DNA of 64,000 nucleotides from Triplophysa rosa (lineage: Eukaryota; Chordata; Actinopteri; Cypriniformes; Nemacheilidae), in NCBI RefSeq assembly GCF_024868665.1, contig NC_079908.1:3708034-3772033 (forward strand), written 5' to 3'. The translations under genes and the position numbers were made by a program. The notes under the pieces were generated by a model. The model ran no database searches. It was not told the DNA's origin and worked only from the letters and a program-made list of their open reading frames with translations. This document shows, one piece after another, positions 10,921-19,800 of the stretch (its first letter is position 1; the number at the start of each line of letters is the position of its first letter).

Positions 10921-11420
10921 CACACCGGCAGCAGGCGTACGGTCATCACGCCTCTCTGCTGACGCACCCTAACCCCCTGGTCTTCAGTGACCTTTTTGGT
11001 GGAAAGGGTCCCCCTAGGACAGGTCTCAAGGCACGTCGCGGGACAACGGATGCCTCTCTGCAGGGTTGGGGTGTCGTGTGCAACGGGCACGCAGTGTCGG
11101 GGCGGTGGACGAGCCCCCACCTGCATTGGCATATCAACTGCCTAGAGTTGTTGGCTGTGCTACTTGCACTGAAGAGGCTGCAGCCTCTCGAGCCGGGCAA
11201 GCACGTGCTGGTCCGGTCGGACAGCACAACTGCCATGGCCCATATCAATCGACAGGGTGGCATTCGCTCACGGCAGCTAACACGACTCGCCCGACGCCTC
11301 CTCCTGTGGAGTCAGCAGGTGATCAGCTCCCTGCAAGCCACACATATCCCAGGCGACCTGAACCAGACAGCCGACGCGCTCTTGTCAGTCGATGCCTCAC
11401 GGAGTGGCGACTCCATCCCC
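10917..11420 (+). pseudogene. DIRS RNase H domain
   Basis: RNase H degrades the RNA strand of the RNA-DNA hybrid during reverse transcription. In the frame opening at 10917 the four expected acidic residues are visible: D in TTDAS (about 11043), E in NCLELLAVLLAL, D in VRSDSTTA, and D in TADALLS (about 11385). HWHIN, AHINRQGG and HIPGDLNQ are typical of DIRS RNase H. The active-site set looks complete, but the domain is cut off from RT by the stop at 10731 and frame changes, so it is not translated as part of a functional polyprotein. Confidence 0.9.
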
Positions 11421-11766
11421 GCACAGTCCGGCTCATATGGGAGCAGTTCGGCCAGGTACAGGGGGACCTGTTGCCTCCCTGGACTCCTCCCATTGCCCGC
11501 TTTGGTACTCACTGACCGAGGGACCCCTCGGTATGGATACCCTAGCGCACAGCTGGCCGCGGGGTAAGCGGAAGTACGCCTTCCCCCCAGTGAGCCTCAT
11601 TGCACGGGTCTTGTGCAAGGCCAGGGAAGAGAAGCATCAAGTGGTACTAGTTGGGCCCTATTGGCCCAACCGCACTTGGTTCTCGGAGCTAAGGCTCTTG
11701 ACAACAACTCCCCCCTGGCCGATCCCCCTGGTGAAGGACCTGCAAGGGTACGTAACGGCATCCTAG
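11392..11766 (+). pseudogene. DIRS post-RNase H region (methyltransferase-associated)
   Basis: The frame reads GMDTLAHSWPRGKRKYAFPP, then VSLIARVLCKAREE, QVVLVGPYWPNRTWFSELRL and PPWPIPLVKDL. This is the conserved stretch between RNase H and the recombinase in vertebrate DIRS elements, often annotated with a DAM-like methyltransferase domain. It is out of frame with RNase H and ends at a stop at 11764. Confidence 0.7.
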
Positions 11767-11789
11767 GCAGACCCCTGGTACTTCCATTT

Positions 11790-12781
11790 CTGGACGGGAC
11801 GAGGAGATCATGGAGTTGTTGGGACATCACTCAGGCTGGGGCCTCGGCCACTAGGCGGCTATACGCCCATAAGTGGCGCCTCTTCTCATCCTGGTGCCCT
11901 TCTCGAAGAGAAAACCCGCGAATTGCTCGATCGGGAACGTGCTGTCCCTTCCTCAAGAGAGACTGGAGAGTAACCTCTCCCCTCTTCACACTGGGAGTGT
12001 ATGTAGACGCTACGGCCGCTCATCACGACCCAGTTGCTGGGAAGCCTCTGGGACAGCACGACCTGGTCATTAGGTTACTAAGGGGCACGAGAAGGCGACC
12101 GCCTCATCCGTGCTCCGTACCCTCTTGCGACCTAGGTGGTGGGCCTCAAGAGCCCCCCCCTTCGAGCCCCTCGGAGCTGCCGCTCTTTCTCACCTCACGA
12201 TAAAGACGGCTCTCCTGATGGCGCTCACCTCCAAGAGGGTAGGGGACCTACAAGCACCCTCCGTGTTCACAGATTGCCGAGAACTCGGGCCCGGTGATTC
12301 TCACGTTATCCTGAGACCCCGGCCCGGCTACGTGCCCAAAGTTCCCACCACTCCCTTCCGGGACCAGGTGGTGAACTTGCAGGCGCTCCCCACCGAGGAG
12401 GAAGACCCAACCCCATCCGTGTTGTGTCCAGTACGCGCACTGCGCCTCTACTTGGACCGCACGCAGAGCTTCAGAAGCTCTGAGCAGCTCTTTGTCTGTT
12501 TTGGAGGTCAGCAGAAGGGGAGAGCTGTCTCCAAACAGAGACTGGCGCACTGGATCGTGGATGCCATATCCTTGGCATACCGGTCGCAAGATCGCCCCTG
12601 CCCCTTAGGAGTTAAGGCGCATTCCACTCGGGGTGTCGCCTCCTCGTGGGCACTGGCTCAGGGCGCCTCTCTGGCAGACATCTGCAGAGCTGCGGGTTGG
12701 GCTATGCCCAATACCTTCGCGAGGTTCTACAACCTCCGCGTTGAACCGGTATCAGCCCGCGTCCTGCAGGGCAACAGGTAG
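11790..12781 (+). pseudogene. DIRS tyrosine recombinase
   Basis: The YR integrates the circular DNA intermediate. The N-terminal core-binding part (about 11840-12110) is recognisable as ATRRLYAHKWRLFSSWC, then DATAAHHDPV and GQHDLV, but split over frames. The catalytic part is one open frame from 12110 to 12781 (223 codons). Numbering from that ATG, the catalytic Arg is R43 (TSKRVGDLQ), the H-x-x-R pair is H171/R174 (KAHSTRG), followed by W197 (AAGW) and the nucleophile Y207 (FARFYNLR). The tetrad is therefore intact, although the N-terminal half is frameshifted. The 12110 ATG is just the first in the open segment, not a true start. Confidence 0.93.
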
Positions 12782-13464
12782 GACCGGCAGCCGTTTGGGC
12801 GTACGCCTGCGGAAGCCCTTCCACCTCCGGGGGGAGCAGTGGCGATCCTGCCTCACTTCTTTCCCCTCGGGTAAAGAATAGGCATTCCATCCATCACTAA
12901 GCACCCTTCCAGGGGACAGGCTGGGCAGAGCAGCCCTGCCCCCTTAGGCCGGGGAACAGTTGAGTTATCTCCCACATAGCTCTAACCGGACCTAGTGCTC
13001 CAGACTTGGTAACCCCCTCCCTCCGTGGGCTGTTCCGTCTGATGTATGAATGGTTCCCACCTTGGCAACCCATGACCTCCCCAGGTGGACTCCCACCTTG
13101 CGGTTAACTCCTGCAGTCCGCACATTTTGCCCATGAGTTCTCCCCTGATGGTGAGACCATGTGGTGTCTCCACTAATTCCTCCCTACGGTAGGTAGTGGC
13201 CTCTGCAGCGTTTTTCCCCCAGGGGGGAATAATGCTTACCCAGTGGCCCGCACGGTGCCGGGCGGCTTCTCGCCATTTAGAGAACTAGGCCTCCGCCCAT
13301 GACGGCAGGTGTTAGGGGCTTACCAACTTTTGTGTAAAGCTCTGGGTCCCCCTTCCTCTCCACTGGAAGGTCATAATTTCGCGTAGCGTGTTTGTCTGAC
13401 TCGCCCAGGCCAGTCAACGTCGCTCCGCAGAGATTGTGACGCGGCTCAGTGCTGTGGCGTTTTC

Positions 13465-13550
13465 CATAGGAACCCCATTCTGTCGGTCCGACAGAAAGGG
13501 AACTTCTTGGTTACGGATGTAACCTCGGTTCCCTGATGGACAACACTGGC
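13465..13550 (+). repeat. DIRS internal complementary region
   Basis: GTCGGTCCGACAGAAAGGGA followed by ACTTCTTGGTTACGGATGTA and ACCTCGGTTCCCTGATGG is the reverse complement of the element's right end (CCATCAGGGAACCGAGG...GTAACCAAGA) fused to its left end (TTCCCTTTCTGTCGG). This is the template used to complete the termini during replication. Confidence 0.9.
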
Positions 13551-13589
13551 CGCCCACCCCAGCGGTCGGGGAGGATGCTTTAGGCTCCT

Positions 13590-13823
13590 CAGACCAAAGG
13601 TGAATGAATGAGCACGCCGGCTTCCCTCTTATACCCGGACATCCGGGGAGGAGCCCGGCATGCAAATTTCTTTCGCCAATTTTCATTGGCCTTTTCTAAA
13701 TACTCAGAAGATGATAGGTTCTCAAGACAAACCCCATTCTGTCGGTTCGACACAACGTCTCGTTCCCTCCATCAGGGAACCGAGGTTACATCCGTAACCA
13801 AGACGTTACATCCGTAACCAAGA
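13590..13823 (+). repeat. right inverted terminal repeat of DIRS
   Basis: Mirrors the left repeat from GGTGAATGAATG (13598) to ACACAACG, then extends with CCATCAGGGAACCGAGGTTA and CATCCGTAACCAAGAC, which the left repeat lacks. The last 19 bp (GTTACATCCGTAACCAAGAC type) are present twice in tandem (about 13786-13823). Confidence 0.88.
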
Positions 13824-14086
13824 CATTTTCTGTGTCTTTGGTGTGTTATAAATTGCCTATGCATGTATTAGACACGTAAAGTTTCAAAAATTAATGTGTC
13901 GGAACAAAAGATGCATTCTATCTAAAAGCGAATGCTCACCCAGACCTGCCTGAAACGCCTTGTGTAACCACACCCCACAAATCTACGTAATTTCGTGGTA
14001 TGACTTGACTAAGACCGCCCAAATCTATACGCAATTAAGGTGGGCGTACTTGTAAATCTCATTGTATCGTCGTCGCCGCTGCAGCC

Positions 14087-14371
14087 ATGTCGTGAAGACG
14101 CTATATGTTTCGTTGCGAAAAGAAAGCCTCTTTGTTTGTCCTTCCAAAAGAAGAGACAACTAAAAACAAATGGTTACATTTTATTTACAATACTGTTCCA
14201 GAACAGTACAATCTGAATATTCAAGTGTGTGCAGCGCATTTCACAGAAGATTGCTTCATGAACCTGGGAGAGATTAAGGCCACCTGTGCAAGAAAGCTTT
14301 TGTTAAAAAGTGGGGCAATTCCAACCATTACAACTTCGCAAGGACAGTCTAGCGCTTCAGATTCGCAGCCT
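14087..14371 (+). pseudogene. THAP-domain exon, Kolobok-like copy A
   Basis: The C2CH module is seen as FRCEKK (second Cys), LPKEETTKNKW (L-P and W positions), FIYNTVPEQY, and VCAAHF (C-x2-H), followed by the tail LLLKSGAIPTI. The ATG at 14087 matches the start in copy B. Codon 3 is TGA where copy B has CGG, and codon 6 is Tyr (TAT) where copy B has Cys (TGT), removing the first zinc ligand. The exon ends at a consensus donor (CCT/GTAAGTATA, GT at 14372-14373), shared with copy B, so it is the first coding exon of a spliced transposon gene. Length 285 nt (95 codons). Non-functional. Confidence 0.88.
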
Positions 14372-14759
14372 GTAAGTATATTTTCATTGTAAAAGACTTT
14401 GTTACGGACTAACGCGAGTTGAGTTTGTCGTGTGTTTGTAGCGCATGTTGTTTATTTGTGTGATCTGCAAATGCAGACACGCGCTACATTTCGCGTTACA
14501 TTTCCATCACACGCTTCCAGTATTCGACCAATCACTACGCACTGGTTAACTGGCCAATCATAGCACACATCGCTTTTCAGAGCGATGAGCTTTGTAAAAA
14601 GCTCAGTGTAGATACAAACATGCACGGTATGTGGAAAATACAGCGTTTTTTAAACTTAAATAGTGTATACACATTGCGTTACATCTACAACAAACGATAA
14701 TATTCGTTTTAGCTGTGTCATATGACTCCTTTAAGGACATTGTAGTATTTACTCTTTAA

Positions 14760-15091
14760 CCTCTTATATAAGCGCACCTACTTTTGAGTATTTTTTTATT
14801 GCAAAAACAAGTTCAAAACATAAATGTCAAGTGTTTTAACTGTAGATTGTGGCTGCTAGAAATTCTTCAGACACGCAAGGGGTTCCAATTTCATTTCAAA
14901 AGCTCAATGGAGATGGCACTTTCTGAGCATACATCCCATTCTGTACCCTGTTGTACAGAAACAAGCAATTAGAGAGCAGATAGCCAAGCCAAACATTACA
15001 CTGCTCACATATGATGCTCTTAAAATTAAGCCGAGGTGACTTTTATTCAGCTGATCATCAGGGCTGCCTGTACCAAAGCTTTCTGATAGAC
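14760..15091. other. unrecognised non-coding stretch
   Basis: Nothing recognisable. A short hAT-like terminus (CAGTGTTTCTCAACCAGGGG) starts at 15092 without a visible partner. Confidence 0.5.
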
Positions 15092-15135
15092 CAGTGTTTC
15101 TCAACCAGGGGGCCGTGACCCACCAGTGGGCCTCA
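15092..15135 (+). mobile_element. hAT-like terminal fragment
   Basis: CAGTGTTTCTCAACCAGGGG then GCCGTGACCCACCAGTGG resembles the CAG(N)GGTTCTCAACC termini of non-autonomous hAT (Charlie-like) elements. The matching right end is absent, probably because of the retroelement junction that follows. Confidence 0.45.
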
Positions 15136-15225
15136 ACAAATGACTATGACAAAATGACCTTGACTATGACAAAACAAACCATAACAATAACAAGAACAAT
15201 ACCAAACAATCCAGCCGGCACATGG

Positions 15226-15775
15226 CGGCTCGACGGCAGGCTGGACAACACATGGCGCCGGCTGGAGGGCCGGCTCAACAGTACATGGTGCCGGCTGGAC
15301 ACACATGGCGCCGGCTGGATCGCCGGCTGACTGGACATGGCGCGGGCGGAGGGCCGGCTGAACACCACATGACGCTGACCGGAAGACTGGCTGACTGGAC
15401 ATGGCGCCGGCTGCAAGGCCGGCTGGACAGTACATAGCGCCGGCTGGAATGCCGGCTGGACAGTACATAGTGCCGGCTGGAATGCCGGCTGGACAGTACA
15501 TAGCGCCGGCTGGATCGCCGGCTGGACACACATGGCGCCGGCTGGAATGCCGGCTGGACAATACATAGCGCCGGCTGGATCGCTGGCTGGACACACATGG
15601 CTCTGGCTGGATCGCCGGCTGGACACACATGGCTCCGGCTGGATCGCCGGCTGGACACACATGGCGCCGGCTGGATCACCGGCTGGACACACATGGCGCC
15701 GGTTGGAGGGCCGGCTGAACACCACATGACGTCGACTGGAAGACCGGCTGACTGGACATGGCGCCGGCTGGACCA
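15226..15775. repeat. GC-rich minisatellite, about 36-bp unit
   Basis: Fifteen or so imperfect units built around GGCGCCGGCTGGA(T/A)(C/G) and GCCGGCTGGACA(C/G)(A/T)ACATGG. Some units alternate CACACATGG with AGTACATAG. Confidence 0.85.
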
Positions 15776-15900
15776 CCGGACACGGGACCACCGGACTGGA
15801 GACCACCGGACTGGAGACCACTGGACTGGAGACCACCGGACTGGGGAACACAGGATTTGGGACCACCGGACTGGGGACCACTGGACTGGGGGGATGCCGG
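15772..15900. repeat. short-unit minisatellite (about 17 bp)
   Basis: Seven or more copies of a unit like GACCACCGGACTGGA/GGGG in a row. Confidence 0.85.
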
Positions 15901-15949
15901 CTGACTGTCGGCTGGATGTGGCGAGGACTGGATACTGGCAGCCTTCTCC

Positions 15950-16295
15950 TTGGAGGGGAGTCTGATGGGTTCAACCCGGGAGGGGAAACCGGTGGGTTCG
16001 ACCCTGGAGGGGAAACCGACGGCCTCGACTTCAGAGGGGAATCCGACGGTCTCGACCCCGGAGGGGAACCCAGCGACCTCATACCTCAGGGGGAACCCGA
16101 CAGTCTCAACCCTGGAGGGAACTTGCCGCCTGTATCCTGGAGGGGAATCCGGTGGCTTCGACCCAGGAAGGGAACCCGCCGAGCTCGACCCTAGAGGGGA
16201 AACCGATGACCTCGAAAGTCGAGAACACATTCGACGGTCTCGACCCTCAAGGGGAACCCAGCGGCCTCGACCTTCGTGAGGAAACCGGGGGACTC
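15950..16295. repeat. minisatellite, about 27-30-bp unit
   Basis: About a dozen units of the form GGAGGGGAA(A/T)CCGACGG followed by (C/T)TCGACC. Different in unit and phase from the arrays on its left. Confidence 0.85.
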
Positions 16296-16350
16296 GACCC
16301 TCACGCCAACATCCAGTTGTCTGCTGGGTCCTGTGATGGCTGGTCCATTC

Positions 16351-16847
16351 TGTCACGAATCTCTCGGGTGAGGTGAAGACAACGGACCCAAGTGCAGACA
16401 GGGATGTAAGGGGTTAACAAGACTTTAATCATAAATAACCTACAAAACAAAAGCCCTCAATGGGGGACAACAGAACAAAACATGGCAAAAGGAAAGAAGA
16501 CTCACTAAACTAACAAGACTAGACTAGTAAAAAATTACAAGAACTAACACTAAACTCACTGACAAAGAACTCACCCACGTGACACAAACACACAAGCAAT
16601 GGACCAGCACAGGACAATGAAACACGAGGACTATATAAAGGGGACGAAATCAAGAAGGGACAGGTGTGGGGCATGAACTAATAATTATAGCTAACGAGGA
16701 AACAGGAGGGCAGGAACAATGACTAGACACGGAGAAATGGAAGGCAATCAGCACCAAATTGCCTCTCTCCACATAAAACAAGAGGTTCTGTCACGATTCT
16801 GCCACTAGGTCAAGAAAAACAGGACAAGATGGGGCAGAACCATGACA
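16351..16847 (-). repeat. LTR (5' LTR of the truncated element)
   Basis: On the minus strand it begins TGTCATGGTTCTGCCCC and ends CGTGACA. It contains a TATATAAAG-like box (plus strand CTATATAAAGGGG at 16631) and an ATTAAAG-type polyadenylation signal (plus strand CTTTAAT at 16422). Confidence 0.8.
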
Positions 16848-19800
16848 TACACTGTCTTTTTTTTAATTCAAATATTAATTTATTAATAATGCTAGTAATA
16901 CCGATTTAATGTTGTAGATGCTGATGCCAAATTATTTACAATATTTTAATGTGTAGTATTAACACTATTACGTAATTATCATGGTAATTAATATCACAAT
17001 TAATATTATATTATATTATTGTCATGTGTCATAATTTACCACCAAAAGCCTTAGACCAACATATACTCTGCATAGCTATATATATACTGCATAGCATAGC
17101 TTACCATACAGCAAGTACTCGGAGTCCCCACAAAAACTTGAACATTACTGTCAAATATAACAAGGAAGACAGACGCTTAAAAAATGGAAAAGTGCTCAGA
17201 ACGGCGCAGCTGTATTAAACCTGTGATTTTCCCTCAGCGCAATTAAGAAGCAAATCAGTGGGGAGGATTAAAACATCCACATCTGACGTTCCCATCTTGA
17301 CAGGCGCTCTGGAGCTTCAATGCACATTTAAAAAGTCCTGCAAAGCACCCTGCAGGAAACAAACTATGAATTAAACATATTTTAATAATGTACTTAAAAA
17401 ACAAAGAGTGGCTCTTCAATATGTCATCTGCACCTCAAATCTTGACAGAATCAGACCTGCTTTCCCCTTCTTCTCTTGCGTGACAAACGTGATGCATGCC
17501 ATCCTCCCAACATCCTTGCTGTGGCTTAAATGAGGTGATGTTTGTCCCATGCAGCGGGATGGTGACATTGATTTCCTCCTATTGGCCTGCAGCCCTTCAG
17601 ATATACCCACTGCTGGGCCAACAGGGAGCGTAATAAGATTCTAGCATAGCCAGCTGAGACCATCAGCCACTTAACGTTTGTGATGTTGACAACGCTATTA
17701 CTCAGTTTATCAACAAGTGTAGTAATGACACAATGAGTTGTGGAGGAAAATATTGGCTAATTAACATGCGAATTGCAGCATTGGGAGCGCACTGTATAAC
17801 ATTAGCATGGCATTGGTTATTATGTCTTTGCTGAATCCCTGCTACTTACTGACAATGGAGAAGCAATAACAATGTTTTTTTTTTCAACTGGAAGTGTGCG
17901 TAGCTACTGTTGCTACGGTGTGGGCGAACGTATAAAAGGCAGATTTAAAATATGTACCAAAAGTTAGCTAGAATCAAAGCAAAATGAATGGTTTGTTTTT
18001 CATCGTACTGGGGTTTGTCCAAATGTCCACTGATAGAACTGGAGCTTTGTGTGAAAATATGCAGCGCTAAGTAATTCATAAAATACTGTTTCAAAGAACA
18101 GTACAGCAAATTCATATGCCACATACAGAAGCTCACAGAATCCATGCAATACTTTTGTCTTGTTTTTGTGATTCTGACAAAATTGTGATAAAATCTTGAG
18201 TACCAACAGTAAAATATGGAGGTGGTGGAAAAGATTGTATAACACATTTAATACTGTATAATGTGTATTTAAAATATCGCTGCTGTGCTTCTGAAACCTC
18301 GTATCTCCTTATATCATGATTTTTTTTGCCACGAAGTCACCCTTTTTGTTCGTCACTGGGTTTCGCAAATATCTTACCGATAAAAAGTATTAAACAGTGC
18401 TCGACAACACAGTATGTAATCAATTAAATATTACTGTGTTTTTCTACATTTCATCAAAACAGTGAATTTGGACAATTTGGAAGGTTTCAGAAGGACAGCA
18501 ATGGTATATTGTATATGTAATATATATTTATAATGTATATAGAGTATTATATACATTTTTAAAACGGTTAGTTCCAGTGCTTGATTCCGATTGGCTGCAA
18601 AGGCCTGCAGTCATAACACTGTGTCCTAACTAGACTAGTCGTAAACAAAACAAATCACAGTGTATGAAAAAGGTTTTGCTCAGCACAAACAACTATTACC
18701 AAAAACATTGCTGTATAACTGGTGTATGTAATGCTCTCTGTGGTGATTCAACTGTATTTTGATAAATGGACCAGTTGGCGAAGGACGAAGGCAGAGGTTT
18801 TGTCCAACATTTAATTTGCTAAGAGACCTGCTGTCCCTCACCTACCCTTTCCCCACACCCTGTAACAAGTTAACCTTGACAACATCGCTCCAGCCATTGA
18901 CAGTATGTTATGTGTTGGCTGGGTCTCATCTCACAAAGCCACGCAATCCTCCAGAAGCCTGTGAATAATGCATGTGTGAAGAGCTGGAGAGTGGGAGAGG
19001 AGAAGTTCAGAGGCGATCCATACGGCACTCTCCCTCACTCTTCCATTGATTTTGTGTCACTTCGGACGGGTGCGTTGAAACTGATTCCAAACAAAACAGA
19101 CAACAAAAGAGGCTCAACCTATTCGCAATCGTTAGCCTGAAATTACGCTGAGAATGGGCTGCTTGTGTGTGCGTGTAAGGGATTGGGGTCTATGCGACAA
19201 TTTGTTGGGAAGGAAAAACACAGGCGGCTCATTCATATGAAAACGTTGGATTGTTGAGAATAAAGGTTGAATCAAACCCCGGGGCACACATGCGCAATGA
19301 GGGTAACATAAGCTAATATGAGATATTTGTTTGTGACAACCATTAGCAAAGCCTCTGGCCCTCGAAGCCGATTTGGAGTCGCGTGATGGTATCGTTGGGC
19401 ATCACCGAGCCTGCAGGACTCACAGAGCAACAGTGCTGATTTGGGGAGATACTCATGAGGCACAAGCACTCTGCTGCTCTGAAGTCTAAAAGGATTATTC
19501 ATAAACTTGGTCATGGCTCCTCCAAGCCAACTACATATTCGAGAAGCCATGCAAATATTTTTGGATCTATGTTGTCTGTGAAGATTGCATCCCTTTGCAG
19601 TGCAAGGAGAAAAAAGTGCAGAGGAGAACACTGAAGTCAATGTCAAAAAGCCTTGAGCTTGCCTTTCCTGTGATTGAGGTCGCCGCCTTGTTAGTATGTG
19701 CAAGGGGTTTGCGACTGTTTGATCTTCCGCCCAGAATAGATTAATATCAAAACCTGGCAGTCAATGTAGAATTGTCAGTAGTCATTTAGTCTTGTTTAAC

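Larger units (their letters stand above)
9486..13823 (+). mobile_element. DIRS-type tyrosine-recombinase retrotransposon (DrDIRS1-like), internally deleted
   Basis: DIRS elements carry RT, RNase H and a tyrosine recombinase (YR) instead of integrase. Order here: inverted terminal repeat, gag-like region, RT remnant, RNase H, a methyltransferase-associated region, YR, internal complementary region (ICR), inverted terminal repeat. The ICR (about 13470-13545) is complementary to the joined right and left ends, the hallmark of this group. There is no target-site duplication, as expected for YR integration: copy B shows the uninterrupted sequence at this point. At about 4.3 kb it is shorter than the roughly 6-kb fish elements I know. 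The RT N-terminal half is missing, and reading frames are broken several times. Confidence 0.93.
9462..14730 (+). mobile_element. Kolobok/T2-like transposon, copy A, split by DIRS element
   Basis: TTAA (9458-9461) is followed by GGGGTCATATGG, and the right end ATATGACTCCT stops at 14730 before TTAA (14731-14734). The termini match copy B (55976-58715), and so do the flanks of the THAP exon in inverted orientation, for example TGTCTTTGGTGTGTTATAA next to the left end and CCAATCACTACGCACTGG to the right of the exon. The left 24 bp are separated from the rest by the DIRS element at 9486-13823. Relative to copy B it lacks several hundred bp right of the THAP exon, including the plus-strand exon seen there. 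Superfamily is inferred from TTAAAGGGG-type termini and the THAP exon; no DDE core is present. Confidence 0.75.
9005..14755. mobile_element. TTAA-flanked MITE, outer shell of a three-level nest
   Basis: TTAA at 9001-9004 precedes AGAGTAAATTTTTTG, and the mirror ATTTACTCT ends at 14755 followed by TTAA (14756-14759). The 9-bp termini AGAGTAAAT match exactly, with TTAA on both sides, the signature of TTAA-targeting elements. Without the inner insertion (9462-14730 plus its TTAA) it would be about 480 bp, non-coding. The left arm (9005-9457) has no ORF of note; the right arm is only about 21 bp. Confidence 0.65.
15144..16356 (-). pseudogene. gag-like minisatellite-encoded region
   Basis: Long open frames exist on the minus strand (15144-16082, 312 codons; 15676-16356, 226 codons), because the repeat units lack stops in several frames. 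The translation nearest the LTR is rich in Pro, Ser, Gly and Arg with repeats such as GFPSRVE; further in it becomes QPALQPAPC and SRRSSRR units. Position directly after the 5' LTR fits an N-terminal gag-like protein, but no capsid or zinc-knuckle motif is visible. The plus-strand frames are shadows of the same repeats. Confidence 0.45.
15215..16847 (-). mobile_element. 5' part of a Ty3/gypsy-like LTR element, truncated
   Basis: Read on the minus strand: an LTR (16847 to 16351), then an internal region starting GAATGGACCAGCCATCACAG, running into a long Pro/Ser/Gln-rich translation made of minisatellites. It stops near 15215, with no protease, RT or integrase before the sequence becomes unrelated. 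No target-site duplication flanks the LTR, as expected if only one end of the element is kept. The superfamily is inferred from the LTR, which shares its termini and layout with the solo LTRs at 27790, 30853 and 55215. Confidence 0.65.

Noticed and set aside
15133..16376. Long open frames on the plus strand over the minisatellites
   Set aside because: The LTR orientation and leader point to the minus strand, and the plus frames only reflect repeat units without stop codons.
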